From Microbacterium aurantiacum (GTDB lineage Bacteria; Actinomycetota; Actinomycetes; Actinomycetales; Microbacteriaceae): a stretch of 47,383 nucleotides of DNA. The translations under genes and the position numbers were made by a program. Shown piece by piece: positions 8,470 through 15,902 of this stretch. The DNA is taken from the NCBI RefSeq assembly GCF_002872075.1, contig NZ_PGGU01000003.1:1-47383 (forward strand), in the 5' to 3' direction. The notes under the pieces were generated by a model. The model was not told where the DNA came from. It ran no database searches and was given only the letters and a program-made list of their open reading frames with translations. Every line of letters starts with the position of its first letter. Position 1 is the stretch's first letter.

Positions 8470-8670
8470 TTACGGACTTGCGACGTCCTTGTTCTTGCGA
8501 GGGCGCCCGACCCTGCCTCGCATGGTGCGCTCGGCGGCGAGAACCGCATCGCGTTGGAATCGGCCCGGGACGGGCGACTTCAGCACGCCGGCGTCGACCC
8601 AGTTCCGGATCGTGCGCTCCGTGCGGCCCGCGACATCCGCGGCCTCCGACAACGTCAGCCAGATCTTCAT
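8470..8670 (-). CDS. Small helix-turn-helix DNA-binding protein
   Basis: A 66-aa protein made almost entirely of a MerR/excisionase-type winged helix: WLTLSEAADVAGRTERTIRNW, then DAGVLKSPVPGRFQRDAVLA, ending in a basic tail (RGRVGRPRKNK). It likely binds phage DNA as a regulator. The ATG at 8670 overlaps the stop of the preceding gene (ATGA), so the two are coupled. That preceding protein carries a related HTH at its C-terminus, suggesting duplication. Confidence 0.75.
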   Translation of the reverse strand: MKIWLTLSEAADVAGRTERTIRNWVDAGVLKSPVPGRFQRDAVLAAERTMRGRVGRPRKNKDVASP

Positions 8671-9608
8671 GCGGCCTCTCCCCTCTTCTGTGCCGCCACG
8701 GCGAGCACGTCGTCCTGCCAGTACCGGCCGAGCTGCGGCGCGAGAAGGTTCTGCGTCACCCAGCCACGGACCGTGCCCGTGGTGCGCTCCACAAGGCGTG
8801 CGGCGTCCGCGAGGGTCAGCCAGCGCGGGTCATGCGGTCGCACCTCAGCCGGCGTCGGATCAGCGAACACGGACGCCCACAGGCCGCCGTCATCTTTCGA
8901 GTTTGCCTCCCAGTCGCAGCCCTCCGTCGTGCAGCGGTAGCGGGACGGGCGACCGTTGCTGCCAGGCTGCACGCGCACCGACATCAGGTCGCACTTCGGG
9001 CATGCGGCCTGCGCCCAGCGCGGGGCGTCCTCGAGCGGCCAACGGACCGCGGCATCCGCGACCGTCCACACGTCCGGGGCATCCTTGTGCACGACCATCA
9101 CGCCCTCGCAGAGCGCTCCGACCTGATCGAAATCGTTCGCCAGGCGGCCGAGCTCATCCAGGATCACATCGACGGCGAGCTGCACCACCGCGTGCGCGGC
9201 ATCCGCCATCGCCCCGGCCGGGAGGCCAGCACCAGGCCGGTCTTCCCCCGCGACGTGGTTCGCCCACATGTTCAGAGTCGTGGTGATGTCATTCGACGCG
9301 TCGATGAGGTCAGCGGCCACCGGTGCCGGGATCTCGATAGCCGAAGACTGCACGCGGATGCGATCGAACACAGCAGCCTTCGTCGGGTCAGCGATCGAGC
9401 GGAGGTGACCGACGATGTCGGCGGCATCCTCGAGGTGCCGGCGAAGGCGGCGGAAGCAACGCTCGCACAACAGCACGCCGTCGCGCGCCTCGACGGCCAC
9501 GCATCCCGTGCACGGGAATTGCCCCGTGTAGTCCGGTCGGCGCCGGGCGCAGGCCGCATAGTGCTCGTCGCGGACCACACAGCCACGGATGCAGTAGCGA
9601 TCAGACAT
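8667..9608 (-). CDS. Zinc-ribbon and HTH phage protein
   Basis: A 313-aa protein. The N-terminal ~70 residues hold a Cys-rich cluster (CIRGC, HYAAC, CTGC, CERC), a middle helical region follows, and a second zinc-ribbon-like group (CPKC ... YRCTTEGC) lies around residue 235. The C-terminus is an HTH of the MerR/excisionase type (WLTLADAARLVERTTGTVRGW). Such a layout suggests binding of phage DNA or a polymerase component, but I know no defined function. ATG 9608 is used because it overlaps the end of the upstream gene by 8 nt and removes a low-complexity extension. Confidence 0.72.
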   Translation of the reverse strand: MSDRYCIRGCVVRDEHYAACARRRPDYTGQFPCTGCVAVEARDGVLLCERCFRRLRRHLEDAADIVGHLRSIADPTKAAVFDRIRVQSSAIEIPAPVAADLIDASNDITTTLNMWANHVAGEDRPGAGLPAGAMADAAHAVVQLAVDVILDELGRLANDFDQVGALCEGVMVVHKDAPDVWTVADAAVRWPLEDAPRWAQAACPKCDLMSVRVQPGSNGRPSRYRCTTEGCDWEANSKDDGGLWASVFADPTPAEVRPHDPRWLTLADAARLVERTTGTVRGWVTQNLLAPQLGRYWQDDVLAVAAQKRGEAA

Positions 9609-10023
9609 CGTGCGTCCCCATCCTCTCGAGATAGTCCTTCTGCCACGGCACGAGCGGGGCGCCGAGCGCCGCCTCTTCGACCCGTCGCGGCTCGGAAGCC
9701 TCGAAACGACAGAGGCCGGCGGCAATGTGCCTGACGGCGGCACGGCCGTCTGTCACCTGCCCCCCGATACCGCGACCACCCTTCGAGAGTGCGACGGCAG
9801 TGCGGACCCGGTATTCAAGCTCGTCGGAGAGGCGCACGATCATCGCTTCCCGCTCGTCGCCGGCCGGAGCGTGCGCCTTCTCGAACACTTCGGCAGCGAC
9901 CTCGGCGATCTTCCGAACCATCTGGGAGTACTGCTGCTCGCTCTGCGGCCCGAAACCGCCGTCGTAAGCCTCGTCGGTGATCGCGACCTCGAGCGCGTCG
10001 ATCAGGTCAGAACGGAGTGTCAT
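9601..10023 (-). CDS. Hypothetical phage protein
   Basis: A 140-aa soluble protein with predicted helices ([38 protein letters not shown]) and a C-terminus ending in [14 protein letters not shown]. No known motif was recognised. It overlaps the SSB gene upstream by 17 nt and the zinc/HTH gene downstream by 8 nt, which supports it as a real member of the early operon. A role in replication or recombination is suggested only by these neighbours. Confidence 0.7.
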   Translation of the reverse strand: MTLRSDLIDALEVAITDEAYDGGFGPQSEQQYSQMVRKIAEVAAEVFEKAHAPAGDEREAMIVRLSDELEYRVRTAVALSKGGRGIGGQVTDGRAAVRHIAAGLCRFEASEPRRVEEAALGAPLVPWQKDYLERMGTHDV

Positions 10024-10477
10024 CGCCGAACCTTCCCGTCCAGTCGCCGGCCTGCGGCTCGGGCGCCCACTCCTCGTGAGCCGGGGCAGATGCTGCCGAC
10101 GACTTGCCTGTGGCGGCCGCCCGCGACACCTGAGCAGTCGCGTAGCGCAGCGACGGACCGATCTCGTCGACCTCGAGCTCGATCGCGGTGCGCTGATTGC
10201 CCTCGCGGTCCTGATACGAGCGCTGACGAAGCCGGCCCTGCGCGATCACGCGCATGCCCTTCGTCAGCGACCCGGCGACGTGTTCGGCGAACTCGCGCCA
10301 GACCGACGCCCGGAGGAACAGCGCGTCGCCGTCCTTCCACTCATTCGCGGCACGGTCGAAGTTGCGCGGCGTCGAGGCGATGGTGAAGTTCGCCACCGGG
10401 AGGCCGTTCTGGGTGTACCGGAGTTCGGGGTCGGCGGTCAGATTGCCGACGACGGTGATTACTGTCTCGCCGGCCAT
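10007..10477 (-). CDS. ssb: Single-stranded DNA-binding protein
   Basis: A 156-aa SSB protecting phage single-stranded DNA and recruiting repair and replication proteins. The OB-fold is evident: [18 protein letters not shown] at the start, [18 protein letters not shown] in the middle and [16 protein letters not shown] after it. A flexible linker leads to the acidic tip GDDTPF, the canonical SSB protein-interaction tail. The start overlaps the upstream stop codon by one base (TGATG). It belongs to the early operon with exonuclease and nucleases, and is distinct from a chromosomal ssb, which would neighbour rpsF and rpsR. Confidence 0.95.
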   Translation of the reverse strand: MAGETVITVVGNLTADPELRYTQNGLPVANFTIASTPRNFDRAANEWKDGDALFLRASVWREFAEHVAGSLTKGMRVIAQGRLRQRSYQDREGNQRTAIELEVDEIGPSLRYATAQVSRAAATGKSSAASAPAHEEWAPEPQAGDWTGRFGDDTPF

Positions 10478-10773
10478 CAGTTCGCCTCCTCGTTCGCGTC
10501 GGCGGCTTCGACCGTGATCGGGTGCGGGGTCGTCATGGTCTCGGGAATGACGACGATCGCCTCGGGAGCGAGCGGGGTGAATGCGGCCTTCGGGAGCTCG
10601 ATGGTGAGTTTCACCTCGACCGTCCCCGCCTCGGGAAGTTGCGACCGCTTCTGCGTTGACCGGACGACCTTCGCCCTGAGGACCGATTCCGGCTTGGAGT
10701 GGTCGCCGATCCAGTGGGCGTATTCCGGCTGCACCTGCAGATAGACGGTGGCCCGGACTGTTTCGGTGCTCAT
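10477..10773 (-). CDS. Hypothetical phage protein
   Basis: A 98-aa protein, probably beta-rich ([33 protein letters not shown]). No family recognised. It lies immediately before ssb (TGATG) and after a 57-aa gene with a 4-nt ATGA overlap; GAGGAGG precedes its ATG. The position in a tightly packed early operon supports that it is real. Confidence 0.7.
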   Translation of the reverse strand: MSTETVRATVYLQVQPEYAHWIGDHSKPESVLRAKVVRSTQKRSQLPEAGTVEVKLTIELPKAAFTPLAPEAIVVIPETMTTPHPITVEAADANEEAN

Positions 10774-10943
10774 GATGCTGTCCTCCTCTGAGCCGCGATC
10801 ATTGCTTCGCGGCGGATCTTGTATGCGGTCTCTCGTGGTGTCTCGTCGGCCTCGGCCAATAGCCGGAGCCGGAATGCGCGGTCCTTCAAGAACCGCATCG
10901 CAGTCAGTGCGATAAAGCCGGCGAAGGCGTCAGAATGGATCAC
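10770..10943 (-). CDS. 57-aa hypothetical protein, short early-operon gene
   Basis: A short open frame of 57 codons starts at GTG 10943 and ends with a TGA that overlaps the next gene's ATG (ATGA). It begins [16 protein letters not shown] and continues with basic helices ([32 protein letters not shown]). A purine-rich GGAGAGGGG stretch lies upstream at ribosome-binding distance. It fills a gap that would otherwise be the only sizeable hole in this operon and overlaps the upstream gene by 14 nt. Function unknown; one amphipathic or weakly hydrophobic N-terminal helix is visible. Confidence 0.62.
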   Translation of the reverse strand: MIHSDAFAGFIALTAMRFLKDRAFRLRLLAEADETPRETAYKIRREAMIAAQRRTAS

Positions 10944-11610
10944 CGCCCCACCCCTCTCCGTCGTCTTGTGTCTGCTCGAATTCGGTCATCTGCTCGCCGT
11001 ATCTGGCCTCCTGGACCCAGCGATCGTGCCGGCGGCGCGCTGTGCCGCAGGGTCCGCAGTCCTTGAATCGACCGTGCGGGTGATCGGGGCAACCGATGGG
11101 CGGCGCATCCAGCAACAGAGGTCGTGCTGGCTGACGGGGTGCCCGCTCCTGCTCGTCCGTCCACGCCGCCCACTGCCCGCCCCGCTCGGCCTGCTCGGCT
11201 CGCACCCTCTCGCCCGCCCGCTCCCTCGCTCCCCCCACAGCCGCGAACCTTCGCGAAGGCTCGCGATCCGGAGGCGGCGGGCAGTTCGACCAGGCGGTTC
11301 GGGCGTCCGTCTTCAGCGGTCGAGCGAGCGCAATCCACTCCGCCCCGGACTCGTCCCGATAGAGGTCGAGGAACCCGGACTCGACGAGCATCAGCAGATG
11401 ATCGATCACGAGATCCGTCGCCGCCTCGCCCGGATAGATCGCCGCGGCCAGCAACTCCGGCACCATCTCGCGACGGCCGAGGCCGTCCGTGTGCAGCCAC
11501 AGCCCGAGAGCCGTCGGCTTCGCGGCCATCGGCGCCCGCAGGTATCCCGGGAACTGCAGATCCTCCGCGCTGATCTTCCGTTGCACGCTCTTCGTTGACA
11601 CCTTGGTCAT
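10930..11610 (-). CDS. Putative phage replication/DNA-binding protein
   Basis: A 226-aa protein. The N-terminal ~100 residues resemble a winged-helix domain found in phage replication or primosome-like proteins (PMAAKPTALGLWLHTDGLG, ATDLVIDHLLMLVESGFLDLY). A charged, disordered linker follows. The C-terminus carries a probable zinc site, CPDHPHGRFKDCGPCGTAR, common at the end of actinophage DNA-binding proteins. ATG 11610 has GAGAGGGA upstream. Its place between SSB-linked genes and nucleases fits replication. The exact role (initiator, helicase loader) cannot be settled from sequence. A different reading frame on the same strand runs through the whole gene; see the next entry. Confidence 0.68.
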   Translation of the reverse strand: MTKVSTKSVQRKISAEDLQFPGYLRAPMAAKPTALGLWLHTDGLGRREMVPELLAAAIYPGEAATDLVIDHLLMLVESGFLDLYRDESGAEWIALARPLKTDARTAWSNCPPPPDREPSRRFAAVGGARERAGERVRAEQAERGGQWAAWTDEQERAPRQPARPLLLDAPPIGCPDHPHGRFKDCGPCGTARRRHDRWVQEARYGEQMTEFEQTQDDGEGWGGDPF

Positions 11611-11941
11611 TCCCTCTCGCGAATCCTTCGAAGCACAGATCGACGGCTAGCTGCAGGTGGTGCTCGTCGACCTCGAAACACTCGGTCCACCCGCGCCCCA
11701 TGAACAGCAGGTCGCGCGCCTCGGCCTCGTTGCTGAACGCCTGCGGGAACCAGCGGCGCAGAGTGCGCAGCGCCTCGGCCTCCCACGTTCGATCCGTGCC
11801 GCGCGCGAGCACGACGACGTGCCCGCCCGAGCGCACCATCATCTGCACCCGGTTGAAGCGCCACGCGCGCCCCACCTTCAGCACCCCGGCCTCCGGCCAG
11901 TACACGATGTAGGTCATCGCGAATGTCAGCATCGCGCTCAT
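10940..11941 (-). CDS. GIY-YIG/T5orf172-like protein; 3' end probably frameshifted
   Basis: Residues 1-112 form a recognisable GIY-YIG-superfamily-like domain: TYIVYWPEAG (Y11, Y14), VLKVGRAWRFNRV (G24, R25, R31), WEAEALRTL (E54, E56) and ECFEV, similar to T5orf172/MUG113 proteins. Beyond about 11610 the same frame stays open to 10940 but becomes Arg/Gly-rich and fully overlaps the putative replication gene, so this tail is unlikely to be genuine. In another frame a TGA at 11607 would give the 4-nt ATGA junction seen elsewhere in the operon. A small indel just before 11610, or a sequencing error, could have removed the normal stop. Treat only about 11605-11941 as supported coding sequence. 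Confidence 0.55.
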   Translation of the reverse strand: MSAMLTFAMTYIVYWPEAGVLKVGRAWRFNRVQMMVRSGGHVVVLARGTDRTWEAEALRTLRRWFPQAFSNEAEARDLLFMGRGWTECFEVDEHHLQLAVDLCFEGFARGNDQGVNEERATEDQRGGSAVPGIPAGADGREADGSRAVAAHGRPRPSRDGAGVAGRGDLSGRGGDGSRDRSSADARRVRVPRPLSGRVRGGVDCARSTAEDGRPNRLVELPAASGSRAFAKVRGCGGSEGAGGREGASRAGRAGRAVGGVDGRAGAGTPSASTTSVAGCAAHRLPRSPARSIQGLRTLRHSAPPARSLGPGGQIRRADDRIRADTRRRRGVGR

Positions 11942-12192
11942 CGCCGTCCCGCCTTCCGCGCGGGCACGACGACGCCGCGCGCCACCTTGTGCGCGTCGGT
12001 GGTCTTCGAGCAGAGACCGAACTGGTCGGTCTGGTTCACGATCTGGCCGCAGAGGCGGCAGGTCGGCTTGCCTTCGTGGATCATGTCGACGATGCGGAGC
12101 TCGCCGAGGGTGACCTCACGATCCGGCGCCCACGTCTTCTCCTCGACCGTGGAGAGGGACCGAGCGATCAACGTTTCGAGCGCGGCGCTCAT
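11938..12192 (-). CDS. Small zinc-finger-like phage protein
   Basis: An 84-aa protein with a compact Cys group: CRLCGQIVNQTDQFGLCSK, plausibly a small zinc ribbon with the nearby His. N-terminal helices and a basic tail (ARKAGRR) surround it. ATG 12192 overlaps the previous stop (ATGA) and its own stop overlaps the next start, so it is coupled on both sides. Function unknown; nucleic-acid binding is likely from the composition. Confidence 0.7.
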   Translation of the reverse strand: MSAALETLIARSLSTVEEKTWAPDREVTLGELRIVDMIHEGKPTCRLCGQIVNQTDQFGLCSKTTDAHKVARGVVVPARKAGRR

Positions 12193-12491
12193 GCCGCTTC
12201 TCCGATGAGCTCGGCTTCACGGTTGCGCTGCCACTGCTTCTCGAACATCGAGAACGTCACACGCGGATGCGTCGACCAGTGCTCGACGAGCTCCTCGGAG
12301 GCGTACGCGCGGGCGCGGGTCTCGTTACCCATGAACAGGGTGAACGGGTCGATCCCCTTCGCGCGGCCGCGGGCGTTCAGCATTGCGCCGTTGGTCGCCT
12401 CCTCGGCCGCCATGTACTGGACGTAGAGCGTCTCGTCGTACTCGGCGCGGCACTCGCGCCACGCATCGAAGGCGTCACTGATGAGGCTCAC
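12189..12491 (-). CDS. Hypothetical phage protein
   Basis: A 100-aa helical protein (AFDAWRECRAEYDETLY, YASEELVEHWSTHPRVTF). The chosen GTG start at 12491 overlaps the HNH gene's stop codon in a GTGA junction, and the protein end overlaps the next start by 4 nt. A longer frame extends upstream but is Arg/Gly-rich and would lie inside the HNH gene. No known motif was found. Confidence 0.68.
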   Translation of the reverse strand: MSLISDAFDAWRECRAEYDETLYVQYMAAEEATNGAMLNARGRAKGIDPFTLFMGNETRARAYASEELVEHWSTHPRVTFSMFEKQWQRNREAELIGEAA

Positions 12492-12892
12492 GGCGCCACC
12501 TGCTTCTGCCAGCGCATCCACTCGTCGCCGTAGACCGCGCATCCCATCTCCATCGCGACTGCGTAGGAGATCCGGATCCTGTTCAATCCCTCGAGGCGGA
12601 ACCAGGCGTGATCCTTCCGGAAGAACACCGGCACTCGCTCGGGTGAGGTCACCCACGCGCGGACCTTCCAGCCGCGAGCGAGGGCGAGATCCTGCATCGC
12701 GTGCTCGCACCCGTTGTTGCAGGTTGCGCAGAGGGTGAGCCCGTCGACCGGAGCGGGGACGTTCTTCGACCCGCCCATGCCGACGCGGCGGCGGTGCTGG
12801 AACGTGAGCGCATCGACCGTGCAGCAGGAGGCGCACTGGTAGCCGTCACGGAAGTAGACGCCCGTGCGGGTCGCCGTCGTCGGATCAGCCAT
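12488..12892 (-). CDS. HNH endonuclease
   Basis: A 134-aa protein with an HNH/McrA-like core: VYFRDGYQCASC (C20, C23), LTFQHRRRVGMGG (H33) and LCATCNNGCEH (C55, C58, C62, N59). The pattern suggests a zinc-bound nuclease. The C-terminal part includes FFRKDHAWFRLEG and is not part of the core. ATG 12892 has a GGTGAAG site; a longer upstream frame has no support. It is the second HNH of the prophage; unlike the one beside terminase, this one lies in the early operon and may act in recombination, host DNA degradation or homing. Confidence 0.8.
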   Translation of the reverse strand: MADPTTATRTGVYFRDGYQCASCCTVDALTFQHRRRVGMGGSKNVPAPVDGLTLCATCNNGCEHAMQDLALARGWKVRAWVTSPERVPVFFRKDHAWFRLEGLNRIRISYAVAMEMGCAVYGDEWMRWQKQVAP

Positions 12893-12906
12893 CACTTCAC
12901 CCCCGA

Positions 12907-12912
12907 TAGAGT
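12907..12912 (+). promoter_or_regulatory. Possible leaderless -10 element
   Basis: TAGAGT ends seven bases before the ATG at 12920, which has no usable ribosome-binding site. Transcription would then start at or near the A of the start codon. No clear -35 was identified. Confidence 0.35.
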
Positions 12913-12919
12913 GCGAGGC

Positions 12920-13375
12920 ATGGACAGTGGATGGGCTGTAGTTCTGGGTGCGGTGATCGCCCTCGTCAGTAGCGCGGTCCTGCCGTGGATTCGGGAGGCG
13001 AGGGCCGCTCGACGCGCTGAGCGCTTGAGCACGAAGGTCGCTATGGAAGGCAGCATCCGAGCCGTCGTCCACGCGCTAACGTCGGCGTCGTTTGCGCAGC
13101 CGATGACTCGACCGGAGCGCGGGAAGATTGAGGTCGCGACGCAAGACACGCTCACCGAGTTCGAGCTACTCCTGAACGGACGCTCGCAGCCGATCGCCGT
13201 GATGCTTGACCTTGCCTTCCGCGACGCGACCAGCAAGGACGGGCGGCTCCGCTCCGTCGCTCGCGCAACGATTCCGCTCCTGCTCACTGGGTGGCATAGC
13301 GGCGTGTACTCGTCGTCGCAGGCGTACTCGTCGTACGTCGACGGACGCGAAGCCGCACTGCGAGTTCCCGAGTAA
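12920..13375 (+). CDS. Membrane-anchored prophage protein, possible cargo
   Basis: A 151-aa protein on the strand opposite to the surrounding lytic operon. One N-terminal transmembrane helix (about residues 4-24, GWAVVLGAVIALVSSAVLPW) is followed by a basic stretch (REARAARRAERLSTK), predicting a cytoplasmic C-terminal domain. The latter is mixed helical (TLTEFELLLNGRSQP, ATIPLLLTGW). No family recognised. ATG 12920 has no clear Shine-Dalgarno but a TAGAGT element seven bases upstream. Lone reverse-strand membrane genes in phages are often lysogeny genes, for example exclusion proteins; here that is inference only. Confidence 0.6.
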   Translation: MDSGWAVVLGAVIALVSSAVLPWIREARAARRAERLSTKVAMEGSIRAVVHALTSASFAQPMTRPERGKIEVATQDTLTEFELLLNGRSQPIAVMLDLAFRDATSKDGRLRSVARATIPLLLTGWHSGVYSSSQAYSSYVDGREAALRVPE

Positions 13376-13388
13376 TGAGTCTTGCGGT

Positions 13389-13823
13389 TCACCGGTGCTC
13401 TCCTCGGAAGTTGGCATTGAGGGACCGCAGGATCTCGATGTCCTCACTCAGCGACTTGCGACGCTCGCGGGCATACTCGAGAGCGAGCTCCGCTGTGTCG
13501 ATCGCCTCCCACGCCTGGATCACTTCGGCGTCGCTCTCGGCGACGAGGCGGCGGGTCTCGGCATCGCGGCCTGCCGCGCGCTGACGGGCGTAGCCGCGGG
13601 CGATGATCAGATCGCGCTTCGCGTCCTTCACTGCCTTCGACCGTTCGGCGAGGACGGCGGGCGCGCGTGCGATCATCTTCCGCGCCATGATCAGCGCGCC
13701 GGCGCACTGCACCGGCGTCGGGAACAGGCCGAGCAGTTCGTCCTCGTTGAGGTCCGCGAGGTTCAGCGGCACGAGCTCGATCGCGGACGTCACGACCGTC
13801 CCGGTTTCCTCGTCGACGATCAT
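13389..13823 (-). CDS. Coiled-coil phage protein of recombination block
   Basis: A 144-aa protein whose C-terminal two thirds are long charged helices (AERSKAVKDAKRDLIIARGY, DTAELALEYARERRKSLSED), predicted coiled coil. No enzymatic motif. The ATG at 13823 overlaps the preceding stop (ATGA). It is the last of a three-gene block with the YqaJ exonuclease and a possible annealing protein, so a recombination accessory or mediator role is reasonable but unproven. Confidence 0.68.
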   Translation of the reverse strand: MIVDEETGTVVTSAIELVPLNLADLNEDELLGLFPTPVQCAGALIMARKMIARAPAVLAERSKAVKDAKRDLIIARGYARQRAAGRDAETRRLVAESDAEVIQAWEAIDTAELALEYARERRKSLSEDIEILRSLNANFRGEHR

Positions 13824-14581
13824 CGCCGGCCGCCCTTCTTGCGAGCGGCGGCGCGGCGGCCCGCGCGGTTTTGCGGCGCGAGGTGATCGCGAGGCACGGC
13901 GCGAGGCGCTGCTCCCGGCTCGACATCCTCGACGTGATCGACCGGCCAGTCGGCGACTACTGCCTCAGGTTCCGGTGCCCAGGCGACGTCGAGGATCTCC
14001 CGCCGGCGGTCCTTCCAGAGGCGGTGCAGATCGGTGCCGGTCTTGTTGGGCGCGAAGCCCCGCACCGCGCGAATGGCGGTGTCGATCGCGTCTATCTGCT
14101 CGACGGTCTCGGCCGCCCTGATCTCGGCGGCGAAGTCACGACCGGGCTCGGCAGCCTGCGACGCCGGCGTCGCTGCCCGACGGACGCTGCCGCCGAGCAG
14201 CGGTGCGAGGATGTCAGCGAAGACGACCCGGTATCCGTGACGTTCGGCCTCCGATCCAAAGATGGTCATTGGCTTGCGGCCGCGGGTCGCGACCCACTCC
14301 CGCTCGGAAGCCGTGCGGGCCTCGTCGGCGCCCGCGATGATCTCGGCGTAGTCGGCCCAGCCGATGGTGACCTCTCGCGGTGCCTGGCCGCGGCGGGTGA
14401 CGATCACGCGGGCGAAGTCGGGATGCGGGTGTTCCTCGTCACGGAGGAACACAGAGTCCCAAGCGCCGTCGCGGCCGGCACGGAAGTGCGGACCCTCGAA
14501 CGCCTCGAGCTCGTTGGATGCCAGCACGGCGGCGCGAGCGGCCTCGACGGTGAACGACCTCTCCTCGATGAGCTCAGACAC
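13820..14581 (-). CDS. Possible RecT/Beta-like annealing protein
   Basis: A 253-aa protein directly after the exonuclease, where phages commonly carry a single-strand annealing protein. The layout of residues ~55-130 resembles the Beta/RecT core: a hydrophobic strand ARVIVTRR, EVTIGWADYAEI, then W...RKPMTIFGSEAERHGYRVVF, comparable with the W...P...ML...A...R...F signature in Beta. It is shorter at the N-terminus than Beta by perhaps 70 residues, and the match is by eye only. A helical segment (ETVEQIDAIDTAIRAVRG) and a very basic tail (NRAGRRAAARKKGGRR) follow. GTG 14581 overlaps the exonuclease gene by 8 nt. Confidence 0.5.
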   Translation of the reverse strand: MSELIEERSFTVEAARAAVLASNELEAFEGPHFRAGRDGAWDSVFLRDEEHPHPDFARVIVTRRGQAPREVTIGWADYAEIIAGADEARTASEREWVATRGRKPMTIFGSEAERHGYRVVFADILAPLLGGSVRRAATPASQAAEPGRDFAAEIRAAETVEQIDAIDTAIRAVRGFAPNKTGTDLHRLWKDRRREILDVAWAPEPEAVVADWPVDHVEDVEPGAAPRAVPRDHLAPQNRAGRRAAARKKGGRR

Positions 14582-15548
14582 TCTCGACCTCCTGGAACTT
14601 CAGCGACGACGAGCGTCGGGACTGGGGATAGAACTTCTTGGCGGTGGCCTCGAGCACGGCGAGCTCGGTGCGGAGCTCCTGCGCGCGGGCGTGCACCTCG
14701 GGAGCGTTGTCCTTCCACGCGATCTCGTCGAGCGAGACCGTCTCGGACACGACGGACTGGAATCCTCCGTGCTCGCTCATGCCGACGGCGCCGAAGCGGG
14801 CAGCATGCGGGTACGCCTTGGCGATGGCGGCGGAGAGCTTCTCCTTCGCCGGCTTCTCGGCCTTCACGGCGGCGTCGAGTGCGACCTTCAGCGGCGCCCA
14901 GGCGGCGAGCGCCTCGGCGACGCCGTCGGGGATTAGGTCGACGTCGGGGCATCCGGCATCGCGCCATGCGAGGAAGTCGTCAGCGCGTTCGATGAGCCAC
15001 GCGATCATGTCGTCGTCGCGCTCGACGGGAATCCAGGTCGCACCGCCGGCGGGCGGCATGTCGTCCTCGTCGCGGGTCTCGGTGCCGTAGAGGCCGTAGT
15101 CGGCGCCGAGCACGTAGATCTGCCACTGGATCTGCGCGAGGTGCTCGATCGGGATGCCGTCGCCCTTGTAGCCGTACTCGTGCGACTTCACCTCGACGAC
15201 GACGAGGAGGCCATCGAGGGCGATCCCGATTCCGTCGGGGGTGGCGCGGTGCAGGTCGTTCTCGAGCGCGGCCCAGAGCGCGGCGTTCGGGGTGAGGTGC
15301 GCCATCCGCTCGGCGGCCTCGTCGAGCAGCGCTGCCTCGCGGGCGTGGCCGGCGGCCGTGGCCTTGTTGCCGCGGAACGTGGAGCCGTTCATCTTCGCCT
15401 CTACGATGCGGCGGCGGGCCTTCAGCGTGGCGCGGGCAACCGCCCACGCCTCGGAAGCGGTGACGCCCTCGCCACGCTCGAGCATCCAAACGGTGCGCGG
15501 CGCATCCTCCGGGACAACGAGGCGGGCGGCGGTGATCTGCGGAGTCAT
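14574..15548 (-). CDS. YqaJ/lambda-exonuclease-like nuclease
   Basis: A 324-aa nuclease of the PD-(D/E)xK superfamily, predicted to resect double-stranded ends for phage recombination. Catalytic residues are visible in ALDGLLVVVEVKS (D112, E119, K121), preceded by TPDGIGIA, and the YqaJ-type QxxY-like helix AQIQWQIYVLG (Q141, Y145) follows. Early residues 31-60 (ASEAWAVARATLKARRRIVE) match the usual N-terminal helix. ATG 15548 with GGGAGGGAC upstream overlaps the previous stop (ATGA); an upstream extension is low-complexity. The next gene may be its annealing partner. Confidence 0.85.
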   Translation of the reverse strand: MTPQITAARLVVPEDAPRTVWMLERGEGVTASEAWAVARATLKARRRIVEAKMNGSTFRGNKATAAGHAREAALLDEAAERMAHLTPNAALWAALENDLHRATPDGIGIALDGLLVVVEVKSHEYGYKGDGIPIEHLAQIQWQIYVLGADYGLYGTETRDEDDMPPAGGATWIPVERDDDMIAWLIERADDFLAWRDAGCPDVDLIPDGVAEALAAWAPLKVALDAAVKAEKPAKEKLSAAIAKAYPHAARFGAVGMSEHGGFQSVVSETVSLDEIAWKDNAPEVHARAQELRTELAVLEATAKKFYPQSRRSSSLKFQEVESV

Positions 15549-15838
15549 GAGTCCCTCCCGGGAGTGAAGGCGGCGACGAATATCGCGAGGATGATCAGGA
15601 TCGAGAGTTCGGCGCCGTTCCATACGGGCGCGGCGGCGGCGATGCCGCACGGGATCGAGAGGCCGATCGCGGTGACGATGAGCACCCACCGCCACGGCGC
15701 GAGAGGCCAGATGCTGCGGCGCTGCGGGACGATGGGCGTCGTGTCGGTCGTCACGCGAATGTGCGTGGTCGCGGTGACTGGCGGGAAGAAGTCGTTCACC
15801 GCCGTAGCGATGTCGTCGGTATCCTGAACTTCAGGCAT
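15545..15838 (-). CDS. Small membrane protein
   Basis: A 97-aa protein with two hydrophobic helices: WRWVLIVTAIGLSIPCGIAA (about 49-68) and LSILIILAIFVAAF (about 78-92). The N-terminal half is hydrophilic. ATG 15838 has AGAAAGG upstream. It lies between the antirepressor and exonuclease genes. No family recognised; it could be an early phage membrane protein altering the host envelope, but nothing in the sequence fixes its role. Confidence 0.68.
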   Translation of the reverse strand: MPEVQDTDDIATAVNDFFPPVTATTHIRVTTDTTPIVPQRRSIWPLAPWRWVLIVTAIGLSIPCGIAAAAPVWNGAELSILIILAIFVAAFTPGRDS

Positions 15839-15902
15839 GTACGTGCCTTTCTCTTCTGGTGGGGCGCCCGGTGCAACGGGCGCCCTGCTTTCGTATGTGG
15901 GG

